NCBI RefSeq assembly: GCF_002020135.1
Contig: NZ_MPZS01000002.1
Coordinates: forward strand, 62,001 to 126,000
Direction of reading: 5' to 3'
Source of the DNA: Thioclava marina
Lineage (GTDB): Bacteria; Pseudomonadota; Alphaproteobacteria; Rhodobacterales; Rhodobacteraceae
Length of the DNA: 64,000 bases
A model generated the notes under the pieces. It saw only the letters and a list, made by a program, of their open reading frames with translations. It was not told the origin of the DNA and searched no databases. Positions within the stretch are counted from its first letter, which is position 1, and the number at the start of each line of letters is the position of its first letter. This document shows, in pieces, positions 9,585 to 17,824 of the stretch. The position numbers and the translations under genes are program-made.

Positions 9585-10031
9585 TCAGCCTACGGGAGGA
9601 GCCCGGATCGGGGTCTGGGTATCGCGGTGCAGCTTGAGCCCGGCCTGCGCCCGAAGGGACAAGAAGGGCGCGGGGGCCAGCTGGGCCGCGAAGATCGGCA
9701 GGGGAGTGGCCTTCGGCGCGTCGAAACCGCACACGCTCGCACTCGAGCAGACGGCACAATCGCTGTTGGAGCCATGGCCATGTCCCGTCGACCCGGCGGG
9801 CGCGGTCGGGTTCGAAACGACCCGCCCGTCCGGCGTCATCAGGACGATCCCCTCGCCCGTACAGATCTGGAGGAGACCGAGACGCGCACCGGGCGCTGCG
9901 CGCCCGAACTCGGCCGCTGCCGCGGCGCCGATATGGTCGGCATAGAACAGGGCCTGAAGCAGCATCGCGACGAGTGCAAGCACCCGCCCCGAAACCAACC
10001 ATCGGGCCATTCGTTCTGTCGAGCGTCTCAC
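9585..10031 (-). CDS. DUF2946-like exported protein with HGHG and CxxC motifs
   Basis: Small exported protein of about 148 aa if it begins at the GTG at 10031, which follows GAGGG at a normal spacing; an ATG at 10010 would give 141 aa. The N-terminus is basic then hydrophobic (signal peptide or anchor). The centre has HGHGSNSDCAVCSSASVC, the histidine/cysteine pattern of DUF2946-type proteins, which often sit beside copper or TonB-type metal genes. Positioned 133 bp upstream of the NosL gene on the same strand, it may head the metal-handling cluster. Codon use and motif support a real gene, but the start is uncertain. Confidence 0.7.
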   Translation of the reverse strand: MRRSTERMARWLVSGRVLALVAMLLQALFYADHIGAAAAAEFGRAAPGARLGLLQICTGEGIVLMTPDGRVVSNPTAPAGSTGHGHGSNSDCAVCSSASVCGFDAPKATPLPIFAAQLAPAPFLSLRAQAGLKLHRDTQTPIRAPPVG

Positions 10032-10675
10032 GCGTCCCTCACGAAACCTCGCATTCGGGTGAGAGATTAAGAATGCGACGGGTGAACGCAAGAGTTCATT
10101 CTGCCGCAGCACCGAAAAGCGCAGAGATCGGGATAGAGCATCGCCGCGAGACGCAGGCGGCAATCGCGAACAGGATGGAACCACGGCCCGACTGCCTCGA
10201 AGATTGCGAAGGAATTTTCGGGCAAGCCCCGGGGGACAGGGGTTGGGGGCTTGCCCGACCATGCGCGGCCAGGGGTGGGGTGAGGGCCTGAAGGCCCGGG
10301 GAACGAGGCCCGTGCATGGTATCGATCTGGCGCCTGACGCGCCTGCAAGACGCCCCCTCGGGGGAGCCCAGCGGGTGGGTCAGGATCGGAGGCAGGCTTG
10401 CGGAGCGCGCCAAGCGACGCTCCGCAGCCCCCCGCAGGAGCCGCATCGCGGCTGCCGGGGTCAGGACCGCCGCCGCGAGGAAAGAGAGCCGGGCGGGCAC
10501 TCCTCGCGTCGCGCAGGTGATGACAGGCATCACCAACGGCCCCTATGTCCCGGCACGCCGCAGCGGCGTCCGGACGGCAACGGTCGCGCCCTCCCTAACC
10601 TTCCCGGCTTCTGGCCGAGCGGGTGCCTCTCGCCGCATCACGGCCGGAGGCGGACGGCGCGACCGTCACCGGCGA
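10032..10675. other. 644-bp stretch without a supported gene
   Basis: Open frames exist on both strands but none shows a recognisable domain, signal peptide or convincing ribosome binding site, and they overlap each other. The stretch contains a strong inverted repeat (10219-10257) and a smaller GGCCT/AGGCC hairpin at about 10285-10296. It may hold a structured RNA or decayed sequence. Confidence 0.5.
10219..10257. repeat. 12-bp perfect inverted repeat in gene-free stretch
   Basis: CGGGCAAGCCCC at 10219-10230 pairs exactly with GGGGCTTGCCCG at 10246-10257 across a 15-nt purine-rich loop. No T-tract follows on either strand, so it is not a standard intrinsic terminator. Could be part of a structured RNA or a dispersed palindromic repeat. 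Confidence 0.7.
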
Positions 10676-11002
10676 TCACTCCTCGACGGTCTCGATCGTG
10701 TCGGTCACCCAGGAATTCCGGATGCGGACCGCATCGCGCAGTTGGTCGCGATAGGCGCTCACCGTGCCCAGACCCAGTTCGCCATCGCGAATCTGGTAGC
10801 GATTTTGCGTCTGCGTCTGGGTGCGGGTGCGGGTCTGCGTCTTGAGCTGCAGCACATCGCCCGATTGCGCCGAGACACCGGCTCCGCCGCCAGCGCCCTT
10901 GCCGCCGCCCGATCCGTTCGGCCCTTGCGCCAGAGCGGGCGAGAGCGAGGCCAGACCGAGGGCCGCGGTGAGCGCGGTGGTGAAGAGAATGGTGCGTTTC
11001 AT
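10676..11002 (-). CDS. Small secreted protein with Gly-rich and TQ-repeat segments
   Basis: 108-aa protein of unknown family with a clear Sec signal peptide (cleavage after ALA, about residue 25). The mature chain has a glycine-rich tract, then an alternating TQTRTRTQTQTQ segment, then a charged C-terminal third. TAGGAG lies 6 bp before the ATG. It is divergent from the PepSY/two-component operon across a 127-bp spacer that carries four regulator-like boxes, so it is probably a target of that regulator. Confidence 0.75.
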   Translation of the reverse strand: MKRTILFTTALTAALGLASLSPALAQGPNGSGGGKGAGGGAGVSAQSGDVLQLKTQTRTRTQTQTQNRYQIRDGELGLGTVSAYRDQLRDAVRIRNSWVTDTIETVEE

Positions 11003-11067
11003 GTCGTACTCCTACGAATCGCTGTGAGGCGTGTTTGCCTCGATGACCCCGTCCTGCCATGCTCGCC

Positions 11068-11106
11068 CTGACACCATCCTGACGCGCGCTGTCAGCGTCC
11101 TGTCAG
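11068..11106. promoter_or_regulatory. Four CTGAC-type boxes at 11-bp period, candidate response-regulator operator
   Basis: CTGACA (11068), CTGACG (11079), TGTCAG (11090) and TGTCAG (11101) are spaced exactly 11 bp apart, so the first two are direct repeats on one strand and the last two the same repeat on the other, with a dyad axis near 11087. OmpR-family regulators commonly bind hexamer repeats with 5-bp spacers. It lies between the divergent starts at 11002 and 11130 and directly upstream of the operon encoding such a regulator. Confidence 0.7.
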
Positions 11107-11129
11107 GTCCGTTTGGCTATGGAGTCCGG

Positions 11130-11510
11130 ATGAAATCCGTCGTCACCTTCCTTCTTGTATTGCTGCTGGCCAGTCCGGCCCTCGCCCAGCGTTCGGGCGG
11201 CGGCGCGGGCAATGGCGGAGGCGGCAATGGCGGGGGCAATGGTGGCGGTGCGAGCGCAGCGGATCATGACCGCGCCCGCTCGGCGGTGGAACGCAACGAG
11301 ATCCTGCCGCTCAACCGCATCCTCGCCACCTTGCGTGAATATCAGCGCGGGCGCGTCATCAAGGTCGATCTCGAACAGATTGCGGACCGCTACATCTACG
11401 CGCTCAAGCTAATCACCCCCGAAGGCCGTCTTCTTGAACTCGAGGTTGACGCCGCCACCGGTTTGCCGATTGCTAAGGCAGGGAAAAGCGGTCTCGACGA
11501 GGGGAATTGA
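11130..11510 (+). CDS. PepSY-domain small secreted protein
   Basis: 126-aa exported protein: signal peptide to about residue 19 (SPALA-Q), a glycine-rich linker of GGGNGGG type, then a PepSY-like alpha/beta domain (about residues 60-115) with the characteristic GRVIKVDLEQ and GRLLELEVDAATG elements. ATG at 11130 follows GGAG at a correct distance, so the longer frame upstream is not used. Its TGA overlaps the ATG of the response regulator (TGATG). Small PepSY proteins next to OmpR-type systems are common and are thought to modulate or report on the sensor. Confidence 0.85.
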   Translation: MKSVVTFLLVLLLASPALAQRSGGGAGNGGGGNGGGNGGGASAADHDRARSAVERNEILPLNRILATLREYQRGRVIKVDLEQIADRYIYALKLITPEGRLLELEVDAATGLPIAKAGKSGLDEGN

Positions 11511-12175
11511 TGCGCGTCTTGGCGGTCGAGGATGACCAGCGGATCGCGGCAGATCTGAAAACGGCGCTGGAGGCGGCGGGCTTCCTCGTGGAGATCTGCG
11601 ACGATGGCGAGGACGCGTGGTTCCTCGGCGACACCGAATCCTATGACCTCGTGATCCTCGATCTCGGCCTGCCCGGAATGGACGGGCTGAGCGTTCTCAA
11701 GAAATGGCGCGCCAATGGTCGCGATATGCCGGTGCTGGTGCTGACCGCACGCGGCGCCTGGACCGAGCGGGTCGAGGGGATCGACGCGGGCGCGGACGAC
11801 TACCTGCCCAAACCCTTCCGCATGGAGGAGGTGATCGCGCGGGCGCGCGCGCTGATCCGGCGCTCGGCCGGTCGCGCCACCGCGATGCAGAGCGCGGGCG
11901 AGCTGATGCTCGATGCAAACCGCATGAGCGTCTCGATCCACGGTGTTCCCGTGCCTGCCACGGCACTCGAATATCGGCTACTGTCTTACCTGATGCTCCA
12001 TCGCGACCGGGTGGTGCCGCCGACAGAGCTGCTCGAACATCTCTATGGCGACGATGACGCGCGCGAGGCGAATGCGCTTGAAGCGGTGATCGCGCGGCTC
12101 AGGCGCAAACTCGGCCCCGGCGTGATCGGCACCCGGCGCGGATTTGGCTATTTCCTCGAAGGGAGCGGCGCGTGA
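11510..12175 (+). CDS. OmpR-family response regulator
   Basis: 221-aa DNA-binding response regulator. Receiver domain residues 1-115: acidic pocket E7-D8-D9, phosphoacceptor D51 in VILDLGLPGMDGL, switch region LVLTARGAWTERV, and conserved lysine in DDYLPKPF. C-terminal winged helix (about 125-220) ends in the typical GTRRGFGYFLE. Resembles the QseB/PmrA subgroup. Start chosen at the ATG overlapping the upstream stop, with GAGGGG 7 bp before it. Its likely operator is the box array at 11068-11106, giving autoregulation. Confidence 0.95.
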   Translation: MRVLAVEDDQRIAADLKTALEAAGFLVEICDDGEDAWFLGDTESYDLVILDLGLPGMDGLSVLKKWRANGRDMPVLVLTARGAWTERVEGIDAGADDYLPKPFRMEEVIARARALIRRSAGRATAMQSAGELMLDANRMSVSIHGVPVPATALEYRLLSYLMLHRDRVVPPTELLEHLYGDDDAREANALEAVIARLRRKLGPGVIGTRRGFGYFLEGSGA

Positions 12176-13515
12176 CGCGGCCCTCGCTGCACCTGCGGCT
12201 TGCGCTTGCGGGGGCGGTGGCGGTGGTCGTGGCGCTGGCCTTCACCTCGGCGGCGCTGACCACACTTTTCGCGGCCCATGTCCAGCGCCGTTCCGAGGCG
12301 GAACTCTCGGTTCAGCTGGATCAGGTCGTGGCTGGGCTCGGGCGCGATGCGCAGGGCGCGCTTGGGCTTGAGACACCTCCCACCGATCCGCGTTTCGAGC
12401 AGCCGTTAAGCGGCCTCTACTGGCAGGTCGATACCGGTACGGCGGTGTTGCGCTCGCGCTCGCTGTGGGACTACGTGCTGCCGCTGCCCCCCGATGAGCT
12501 GCCCGACGGGCAGATCCACACCCATATCCTGCCTGACCCGTCGGGCGGCGCGTTGCTGACGCTTGAGCGGATCGTGACACTTCCCGACCGCCTTGGCGGC
12601 GGTGTGAGCCGCGTGGCGGCCGCGCTGACCACCGCCGATCTCGAAGAGGCCCGACGCGCTTTCCTGCGCGACCTTCTGCCCTATAACGCGATCCTCGCGG
12701 CGGCGCTGATCGCGGCAGGCTGGGCCCAGCTGTTCATCGGCCTGCGCCCGCTCGCGACGATCGGCGAGCGCGTCGCGGCGGTGCGCTCGGGCAAACAGAA
12801 CCGGATGGGCGAGGATTTCCCGAAGGAGGTGGCCCCGCTCGTGGCCGAGGTCGATGCGCTGATCGCGGCGCGCGAAGACGAGCTCGACCGCGCCCGCCGC
12901 CGCGCTGCCGATCTCGCGCATGGGTTCAAGACGCCGCTTCAGGCGCTTCTGGGCGAGGCCGATCGGCTGCGCGAGAGCGGGCAGGACGGCGCGGCCCGCT
13001 CGATCGAGGAAATCGCCGCCGCGATGAGCCGCCATGTCGACCGCGAGCTGACCCGAACGCGCCTTGCAGGACGCAGCCGGGCGGCGAAAACGCGGGTGGG
13101 CCCGGTGATCGAACGCGTCGTCTCGGTCGTCAGCCGCACTCCGCAAGGCGCGGAACTGAGCTGGCAGATCGATGCGAACGGCGCCCCTCTCGCCGCGATC
13201 GACGCCGACGACCTGACCGAGGCGCTTGGCGCGATCGTCGAGAATGCGAGCCGCCACGCCAAGAGCCACGTCACGATCCGCGCCCGCGATCTGGGCGCGC
13301 AGATCGAGATTGCGGTCGAGGATGACGGGCCGGGGATCGAGCCTTCGCGGATCGACGAGATGCGCAAGCGCGGAGCGCGGGCCGATCAGGGCGGACATGG
13401 GCTGGGTCTCTCGATCTCGGCGGAGATCGCCGAGGCCGTGGGCGGCGCGCTGGAGCTGGAAAACATCGCGCCGGGGCTGCGCGTGCGGCTCCTTCTGCCT
13501 GCGGTGCTGGGCTGA
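12172..13515 (+). CDS. Sensor histidine kinase, QseC/PmrB-like
   Basis: 447-aa inner-membrane kinase partner of the preceding regulator. Two membrane segments (about residues 12-35 and 170-190) enclose a periplasmic sensor region of about 135 residues. The H box is DLAHGFKTPLQAL with H250 (the usual HELRTP is HGFKTP, a known variant). The N box is AIVENASRHA, and G boxes are EDDGPGIE and GGHGLGLSI. Starts with GTG that overlaps the regulator stop (GTGA). The signal is not predictable. Confidence 0.94.
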   Translation: MTRPSLHLRLALAGAVAVVVALAFTSAALTTLFAAHVQRRSEAELSVQLDQVVAGLGRDAQGALGLETPPTDPRFEQPLSGLYWQVDTGTAVLRSRSLWDYVLPLPPDELPDGQIHTHILPDPSGGALLTLERIVTLPDRLGGGVSRVAAALTTADLEEARRAFLRDLLPYNAILAAALIAAGWAQLFIGLRPLATIGERVAAVRSGKQNRMGEDFPKEVAPLVAEVDALIAAREDELDRARRRAADLAHGFKTPLQALLGEADRLRESGQDGAARSIEEIAAAMSRHVDRELTRTRLAGRSRAAKTRVGPVIERVVSVVSRTPQGAELSWQIDANGAPLAAIDADDLTEALGAIVENASRHAKSHVTIRARDLGAQIEIAVEDDGPGIEPSRIDEMRKRGARADQGGHGLGLSISAEIAEAVGGALELENIAPGLRVRLLLPAVLG

Positions 13516-13521
13516 GGCCGG

Positions 13522-14244
13522 ATGCAGTTCGAGCGCCTCCATCACAGCGCCCCCTACAGCGTCGATTTTCTCGATGGCACTGGCGAGGATCTGGTGATCG
13601 CCTTCTCCTCGATCGGTCATGATGCGGCCCGCCCGCCCTCGCCCGAATTCGTGGCGACCGCCACCGGGCGCGGCACGCCAGCCCATCCGCGCCGGGCGCT
13701 GTTCGTGGTGGATACGCACCGCAGCTGGGCGAATGATCCGGGCTTTGCCGCGGCCCTGCGGACGGCGCTGGAGCAGGTCACCGCGCGCCGCCCGGTTCGG
13801 CGCGTCGCGGCGGTGGGGCTTTCCATGGGAGCCTTCTCGGCGCTCGCGGCAACGCAGGTTCTCAAGATCGACACGGTGCTCGCTCTGGGGCCGCAATACT
13901 CCGTGGCGCCCGACGGCATACCCCCAGAGAAACGCTGGGTGCGCTGGACGTGCAGGATCACACATTTCCGATGGCCCACCGCGCCGGTCCCGCCCGAGAG
14001 CTGCTGGACGATCCTGTGTCACGGCGCGCGCGATGATCTCGCGCAGGCCCTGCCCTTCCCGCAAGCGGACCATATCGATCACCTGATCTTTCCCGAACTC
14101 GGCCATTCCGAACTCGCCCCGCATCTGAAGGCGCGCGGAGGGCTGTCGGGAATGATGGAGGCCGCCCTTGCCGGTGACCGCCGTCGCCTGCTGCGGATTT
14201 CAAGCGCCGCAGGTGGCGTGAGGCGCGAGAAATTCAGCCCATGA
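13522..14244 (+). CDS. Alpha/beta-hydrolase-fold protein following the kinase
   Basis: 240-aa cytoplasmic protein with an alpha/beta-hydrolase nucleophile elbow GLSMGAF, a plausible acid in HGARDDLAQ and a histidine in FPELGHSELAPHL. No signal peptide. Begins 6 bp after the kinase gene, so it is probably cotranscribed. The short dispersed conserved blocks resemble capsule/accessory hydrolases of unknown substrate. Its 3' end overlaps the convergent amidohydrolase gene by 11 bp. Confidence 0.75.
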   Translation: MQFERLHHSAPYSVDFLDGTGEDLVIAFSSIGHDAARPPSPEFVATATGRGTPAHPRRALFVVDTHRSWANDPGFAAALRTALEQVTARRPVRRVAAVGLSMGAFSALAATQVLKIDTVLALGPQYSVAPDGIPPEKRWVRWTCRITHFRWPTAPVPPESCWTILCHGARDDLAQALPFPQADHIDHLIFPELGHSELAPHLKARGGLSGMMEAALAGDRRRLLRISSAAGGVRREKFSP

Positions 14245-15571
14245 GGCGCGTGGCGAGGCGGTTTTGCATCTCGATCACCCGAGGCAGGTCGATGGTGGTG
14301 ACCTGTCCGTCGCGCACGATCTGACGGCCCTCGACGAGGAGATGTTTCACCTTGGGCGGCCCGCACAGCACCAGTGCCGCGACCGGGTCCCATGCGCCTG
14401 CCGCCTCCAGCCCCGAGACATCCCAGATCGCCACATCCGCGCGTTTGCCGGGCGCGAGCACGCCGCAATCGGGCCGACCGAGAACCTGCGCGCCGCCCAG
14501 CGTCGCGATCTCCAGCGCCTCGCGCGCGGCCATCGCATCGGCGCCGTTCTGCACCCGCTGCAACAGCATCGCCATGCGCGCCTCGCCGATCAGGCTCCCG
14601 GCATCGTTGGAGGCCGAGCCATCGACGCCCAGCGCCACCTTCACCCCCGCATCGCGCATCTGGCGCACCGGCGCGATCCCCGAACCCAGACGGCAATTCG
14701 AGCACGGGCAATGGGCGACACCCGTGCGCGAGCGCGCGAAGAGGTCGATCTCGGCCCCATCCAGCTTCACGCAATGCGCGTGCCAGACATCGTCACCCGT
14801 CCAACCCAGATCCTCGGCATATTGCCCCGGACGGCAGCCAAACTGTTCCAGCGAATAGGAAATATCCTCGTCATTCTCGGCCAGATGGGTGTGCAGCATC
14901 ACGCCCTTGTCGCGCGCCAGCAGGGCCGCATCGCGCATCAGCTCGCGCGAAACCGAGAAGGGTGAGCACGGCGCGACCCCAACCCGGCACATCGAGCCCT
15001 CGCCGGCATCGTGGAAAGCGTCGATCACGCGAATACAGTCGTTCAGGATCGCTTCTTCGCGCTCCACCAGACTGTCGGGCGGCAGGCCCCCGTCGCTCTC
15101 GCCGATGCTCATCGCGCCGCGCGTGGGGTGAAAACGCAGGCCCAGTTCGGCGGCGGCCTCGATCGTATCCTCCAGCCGCGCGCCCCCGGGATACATGTAG
15201 AGGTGATCCGAGCTGGTCGTGCAGCCTGTCAGAGCCAGTTCCGCGAGGCCCACCTGTGCCGAGACGCGGATCTCCTCGGGGCCCATCTTCGCCCAGATCG
15301 GATAGAGCGTCTGGAGCCAGCCAAAGAGCAGCGCATCCTGCCCTCCCGGCACCGCGCGGGTCAGCGTCTGGTAGAGGTGATGATGGGTGTTCACGAGCCC
15401 CGGCGTGACGACACACCCCTTGGCCTCAACCACTTCGCCCGCGCTTCGCAGCCCCGGACCGACCGCCACGATCTTCCCGTCTCGGATCAGCAGATCCGCG
15501 CCCTTCAGCTCGCGCCGGGTGCCGTCCATCGTGACGATCACCTCGGCGCCCCGGATCAAGATCTCGCCCAT
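14234..15571 (-). CDS. 8-oxoguanine deaminase (amidohydrolase)
   Basis: 445-aa metal-dependent amidohydrolase. Metal ligands appear as NTHHHLYQTLTR (H-x-H near residue 61-65), HTHLAEND, HAHCVKLD and GVDGSASND. The GGQDALLFGWLQTLYPIWAKM-like segment (about 77-97; given only by position here) and the CPCSNCRLGSG block fit the 8-oxoguanine deaminase group, which converts 8-oxoguanine to urate. A guanine or other purine deaminase is the main alternative. Urate-related chemistry links it to the xdh/purine transporter operon at 47951-57541 and its neighbours to oxidative damage. Confidence 0.85.
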   Translation of the reverse strand: MGEILIRGAEVIVTMDGTRRELKGADLLIRDGKIVAVGPGLRSAGEVVEAKGCVVTPGLVNTHHHLYQTLTRAVPGGQDALLFGWLQTLYPIWAKMGPEEIRVSAQVGLAELALTGCTTSSDHLYMYPGGARLEDTIEAAAELGLRFHPTRGAMSIGESDGGLPPDSLVEREEAILNDCIRVIDAFHDAGEGSMCRVGVAPCSPFSVSRELMRDAALLARDKGVMLHTHLAENDEDISYSLEQFGCRPGQYAEDLGWTGDDVWHAHCVKLDGAEIDLFARSRTGVAHCPCSNCRLGSGIAPVRQMRDAGVKVALGVDGSASNDAGSLIGEARMAMLLQRVQNGADAMAAREALEIATLGGAQVLGRPDCGVLAPGKRADVAIWDVSGLEAAGAWDPVAALVLCGPPKVKHLLVEGRQIVRDGQVTTIDLPRVIEMQNRLATRLMG

Positions 15572-15637
15572 CGCGCGTTTCCTCTGGCTGGTTTCGCCGG
15601 AGCCTAGACCGCGCGGATGGGCAAAGACCAGAGGGGC

Positions 15638-16204
15638 TCAGCGCCCCATCGCGTAGAACTCGGGGTTCGGCGGGATCGCGGCCATGTTCACCAAGCGGTT
15701 CGACAGGCCGAAAAACGCGGTGATCGCGCCGATATCCCAGATATCGTCGTCGGTGAACCCATGCGCGCGCAGCGCCTCGTAATCGGCCTCCTCGACTTCT
15801 TGGGCCCGCAGGCTCACCTTCATCGCGAAATCGAGCATCGCGCGCTGCCGGGGCGTGATCTCGGACTTGCGGTAGTTTACCGCGACCTGATCCGCGATCA
15901 GCGGGTGTTTGGCACGGATCCGCAGGATCGCCCCATGGGCAATCACGCAATACTGGCACTCGTTGGCCGCCGAAGTCGTCACCACGATCATCTCGCGCTC
16001 GGCAATGGTCAGGTTGCCGGGCTTTTCCATCAGCGCGTCGTGATAGGCGAAGAAGGCACGAAATTCATCGGGCCTGTGCGCCAGCGCGAGGAAGATATTC
16101 GGGATGAACCCGGCCTTCTCGTGAACCGCCTCGATCCGCGTGCGGATATCCTCGGGCATATCGGCGAGTTGCGGCACCGGGTGCCGACTGATCTTGTCTT
16201 GCAT
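15638..16204 (-). CDS. AhpD-like carboxymuconolactone decarboxylase-family peroxidase-related protein
   Basis: 188-aa protein of the AhpD/CMD superfamily, peroxidase-related subgroup. The active motif E82-C83-x-x-C86-x-x-x-H90 (in ANECQYCVIAHG) is intact; this is the proton relay and thiol pair that gives alkylhydroperoxidase activity. C-terminal block ITAFFGLSNRLVNMAAIPPNP is the family signature of the 'uncharacterised peroxidase-related' group. Sits 76 bp downstream of xthA on the same strand. Confidence 0.9.
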   Translation of the reverse strand: MQDKISRHPVPQLADMPEDIRTRIEAVHEKAGFIPNIFLALAHRPDEFRAFFAYHDALMEKPGNLTIAEREMIVVTTSAANECQYCVIAHGAILRIRAKHPLIADQVAVNYRKSEITPRQRAMLDFAMKVSLRAQEVEEADYEALRAHGFTDDDIWDIGAITAFFGLSNRLVNMAAIPPNPEFYAMGR

Positions 16205-16280
16205 TCAGAGTCTCCTCTCTCCCGCCGCCACTATGCACAGTCGCGACGAGGCCGAGGAAGTGACGTTGCGGCAATTCGGA

Positions 16281-17087
16281 TCAGGCGTCGAGCTCGATCC
16301 AGACCGGGACATGATCGGAGGGCTTGTCGCGGCCGCGGGTTTCCTTGTCGATGCCCACCTCTCGCATCAGGTCGGCCGCTTGCGGCGACAAAAGGAGGTG
16401 GTCGATCCGGATGCCGTTATTCTTCTGCCAGGCCCCCGCCTGATAATCCCAGAACGAATAATGCCCCGGCCCCTGCACGCGAGCACGGAAAGCCTCTGTG
16501 AAGCCGAGATTGAGGATCTCGCGAAAAGCCGCCCGGCTTTGCGGCAGCGCCAGCGCATCACCGCGCCAGGCTTCGGGCTTCGCCGCATCCTCGTCCTGCG
16601 GGATGATGTTGTAATCGCCCGCCATCACGACCGGCTCTTCAGTGGCCAGCAATTCCTCGGCCCGCGCTTTCATCCGCGCCATCCAGTTCAGCTTGTAGGC
16701 GTATTTACCGCCTTCGAGCGGCGCGCCCGTGTCGTCGAACTCGACCGGATTGCCGTTGGGCAGATAAAGCCCGCACAGCCGCACCGCGCGCACGCCCACC
16801 ACCGTCGCCTCGATCCAGCGCGCCTGCTCGTCACTGTCATCGCCCGGCAGGCCGCGCGTCACATCCTCGAGCGGCAGCTTCGACAGGATCGCCACCCCGT
16901 TGAAGCTCTTCTGGCCGTGGGTTTCGACCTGGTAGCCCAGCTCCTCGAACAGCTCGCGCGGGAAGGCCTCGTCGACCGATTTGATCTCTTGGAGCAGCGC
17001 CACGTCGGGCTCGGCTTCCTTGAGCCAGTCAACCAGCGCCTGATGACGGGCCTTGATGCCGTTGATGTTGAACGTGGCGATTTTCAT
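16281..17087 (-). CDS. xthA: Exodeoxyribonuclease III / AP endonuclease
   Basis: 268-aa class II AP endonuclease for base excision repair. Begins with MKIATFNINGIKAR, the canonical N-terminus. Metal/catalytic signatures visible: LLQEIKS (Glu), GLYLPNGNP, GDYNIIPQDEDA (Asp-Asn), and the C-terminal IDHLLLSP and KPSDHVPVW (catalytic Asp-His). Length and motifs fit ExoA/XthA. Neighbours handle oxidised bases and peroxides. Confidence 0.96.
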   Translation of the reverse strand: MKIATFNINGIKARHQALVDWLKEAEPDVALLQEIKSVDEAFPRELFEELGYQVETHGQKSFNGVAILSKLPLEDVTRGLPGDDSDEQARWIEATVVGVRAVRLCGLYLPNGNPVEFDDTGAPLEGGKYAYKLNWMARMKARAEELLATEEPVVMAGDYNIIPQDEDAAKPEAWRGDALALPQSRAAFREILNLGFTEAFRARVQGPGHYSFWDYQAGAWQKNNGIRIDHLLLSPQAADLMREVGIDKETRGRDKPSDHVPVWIELDA

Positions 17088-17294
17088 GGTCGGCAGCTCC
17101 GGCTTGGGTCTGGCACGGGTGTAGCGTCAAGCCGGGCCGGGAGACAAGGGCGGGGTTCGCTGCCTGGACCGCTGACGGGACTGATCCAGGCCGAGCCAAT
17201 ACAATCAACCGCAGACTAAAGAAGCCCACCCAGAATTTCTGATCGCGCGGAGCGACCAGCCCCGGGCCGCGCCCGACCCTCCCCCCGGAAAACG

Positions 17295-17315
17295 AAAAAG
17301 CGCCCCGCGGGGCGC
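17295..17315 (-). terminator. Intrinsic terminator of osmC
   Basis: GCGCCCC at 17300-17306 and GGGGCGC at 17309-17315 form a 7-bp stem with a tiny loop (a longer loop is likely in practice), followed on the minus strand by five T residues (17299-17295). Lies 25 bp beyond the osmC stop. Confidence 0.75.
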
Positions 17316-17339
17316 CCTCTCCTCTCACACGAACCGGCC

Positions 17340-17762
17340 TCAGCCGATCGTCAAATCCAGCGTGACCTCGCACTTCAGCAGCTTGGAGATCGGACAGCCG
17401 GCCTTCGCGTCTTCCGCCGCCTTGCGGATCGCGGCCTCGTCGCCTGTGCCCTTCACCGTCGCGCTCAAGGCCGATTTCGTCACGGCGAACCCATCGTCCT
17501 TTTTCTCAAGCGAGACTTCTGCCTTGGTGTCGATCACAACGTCGCTTACCCCGGCCTCTTCCAGCCCAAGCGACAGCGCCATCGAGAAGCACGCCGCGTG
17601 CGCCGCCCCGATCAGCTCTTCGGGGTTCGAGCCCGGTTTGTCCTCGAACCGCGTGTTGAACCCGTAGGGCTGAGCGTCGAGCGCACCGCTCTCGGTCGAG
17701 ATGGTGCCGCCGCCCCCCTTGATCGTGCCTTCCCAATGGGCGGATGCGTGTTTGCGGATCAT
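17340..17762 (-). CDS. osmC: OsmC/Ohr-family peroxiredoxin
   Basis: 140-aa organic hydroperoxide-detoxifying enzyme. The two reactive cysteines are C58 in HAACFSMALS and C123 in AGCPISKLL, and the conserved Arg (R38 in FNTRFED) and Glu (E48/E49 in NPEEL) of the active site are present. N-terminal HASAHWEGTIKGGGGTIST matches the OsmC rather than Ohr branch. GGAGGGAACGCC precedes the ATG. Monocistronic with its own terminator. Confidence 0.93.
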   Translation of the reverse strand: MIRKHASAHWEGTIKGGGGTISTESGALDAQPYGFNTRFEDKPGSNPEELIGAAHAACFSMALSLGLEEAGVSDVVIDTKAEVSLEKKDDGFAVTKSALSATVKGTGDEAAIRKAAEDAKAGCPISKLLKCEVTLDLTIG

Positions 17763-17824
17763 GGCGTTCCCTCCTGTTGCTGTTCGTCACCAGACTAACA
17801 GAAACCACAGGAAAGTTGTTCCGC

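Noticed and set aside
10316-11071. 251-codon plus-strand frame over the gene-free stretch
   Set aside because: No ribosome binding site or domain, and it runs antisense into the signal-peptide gene at 10676-11002.
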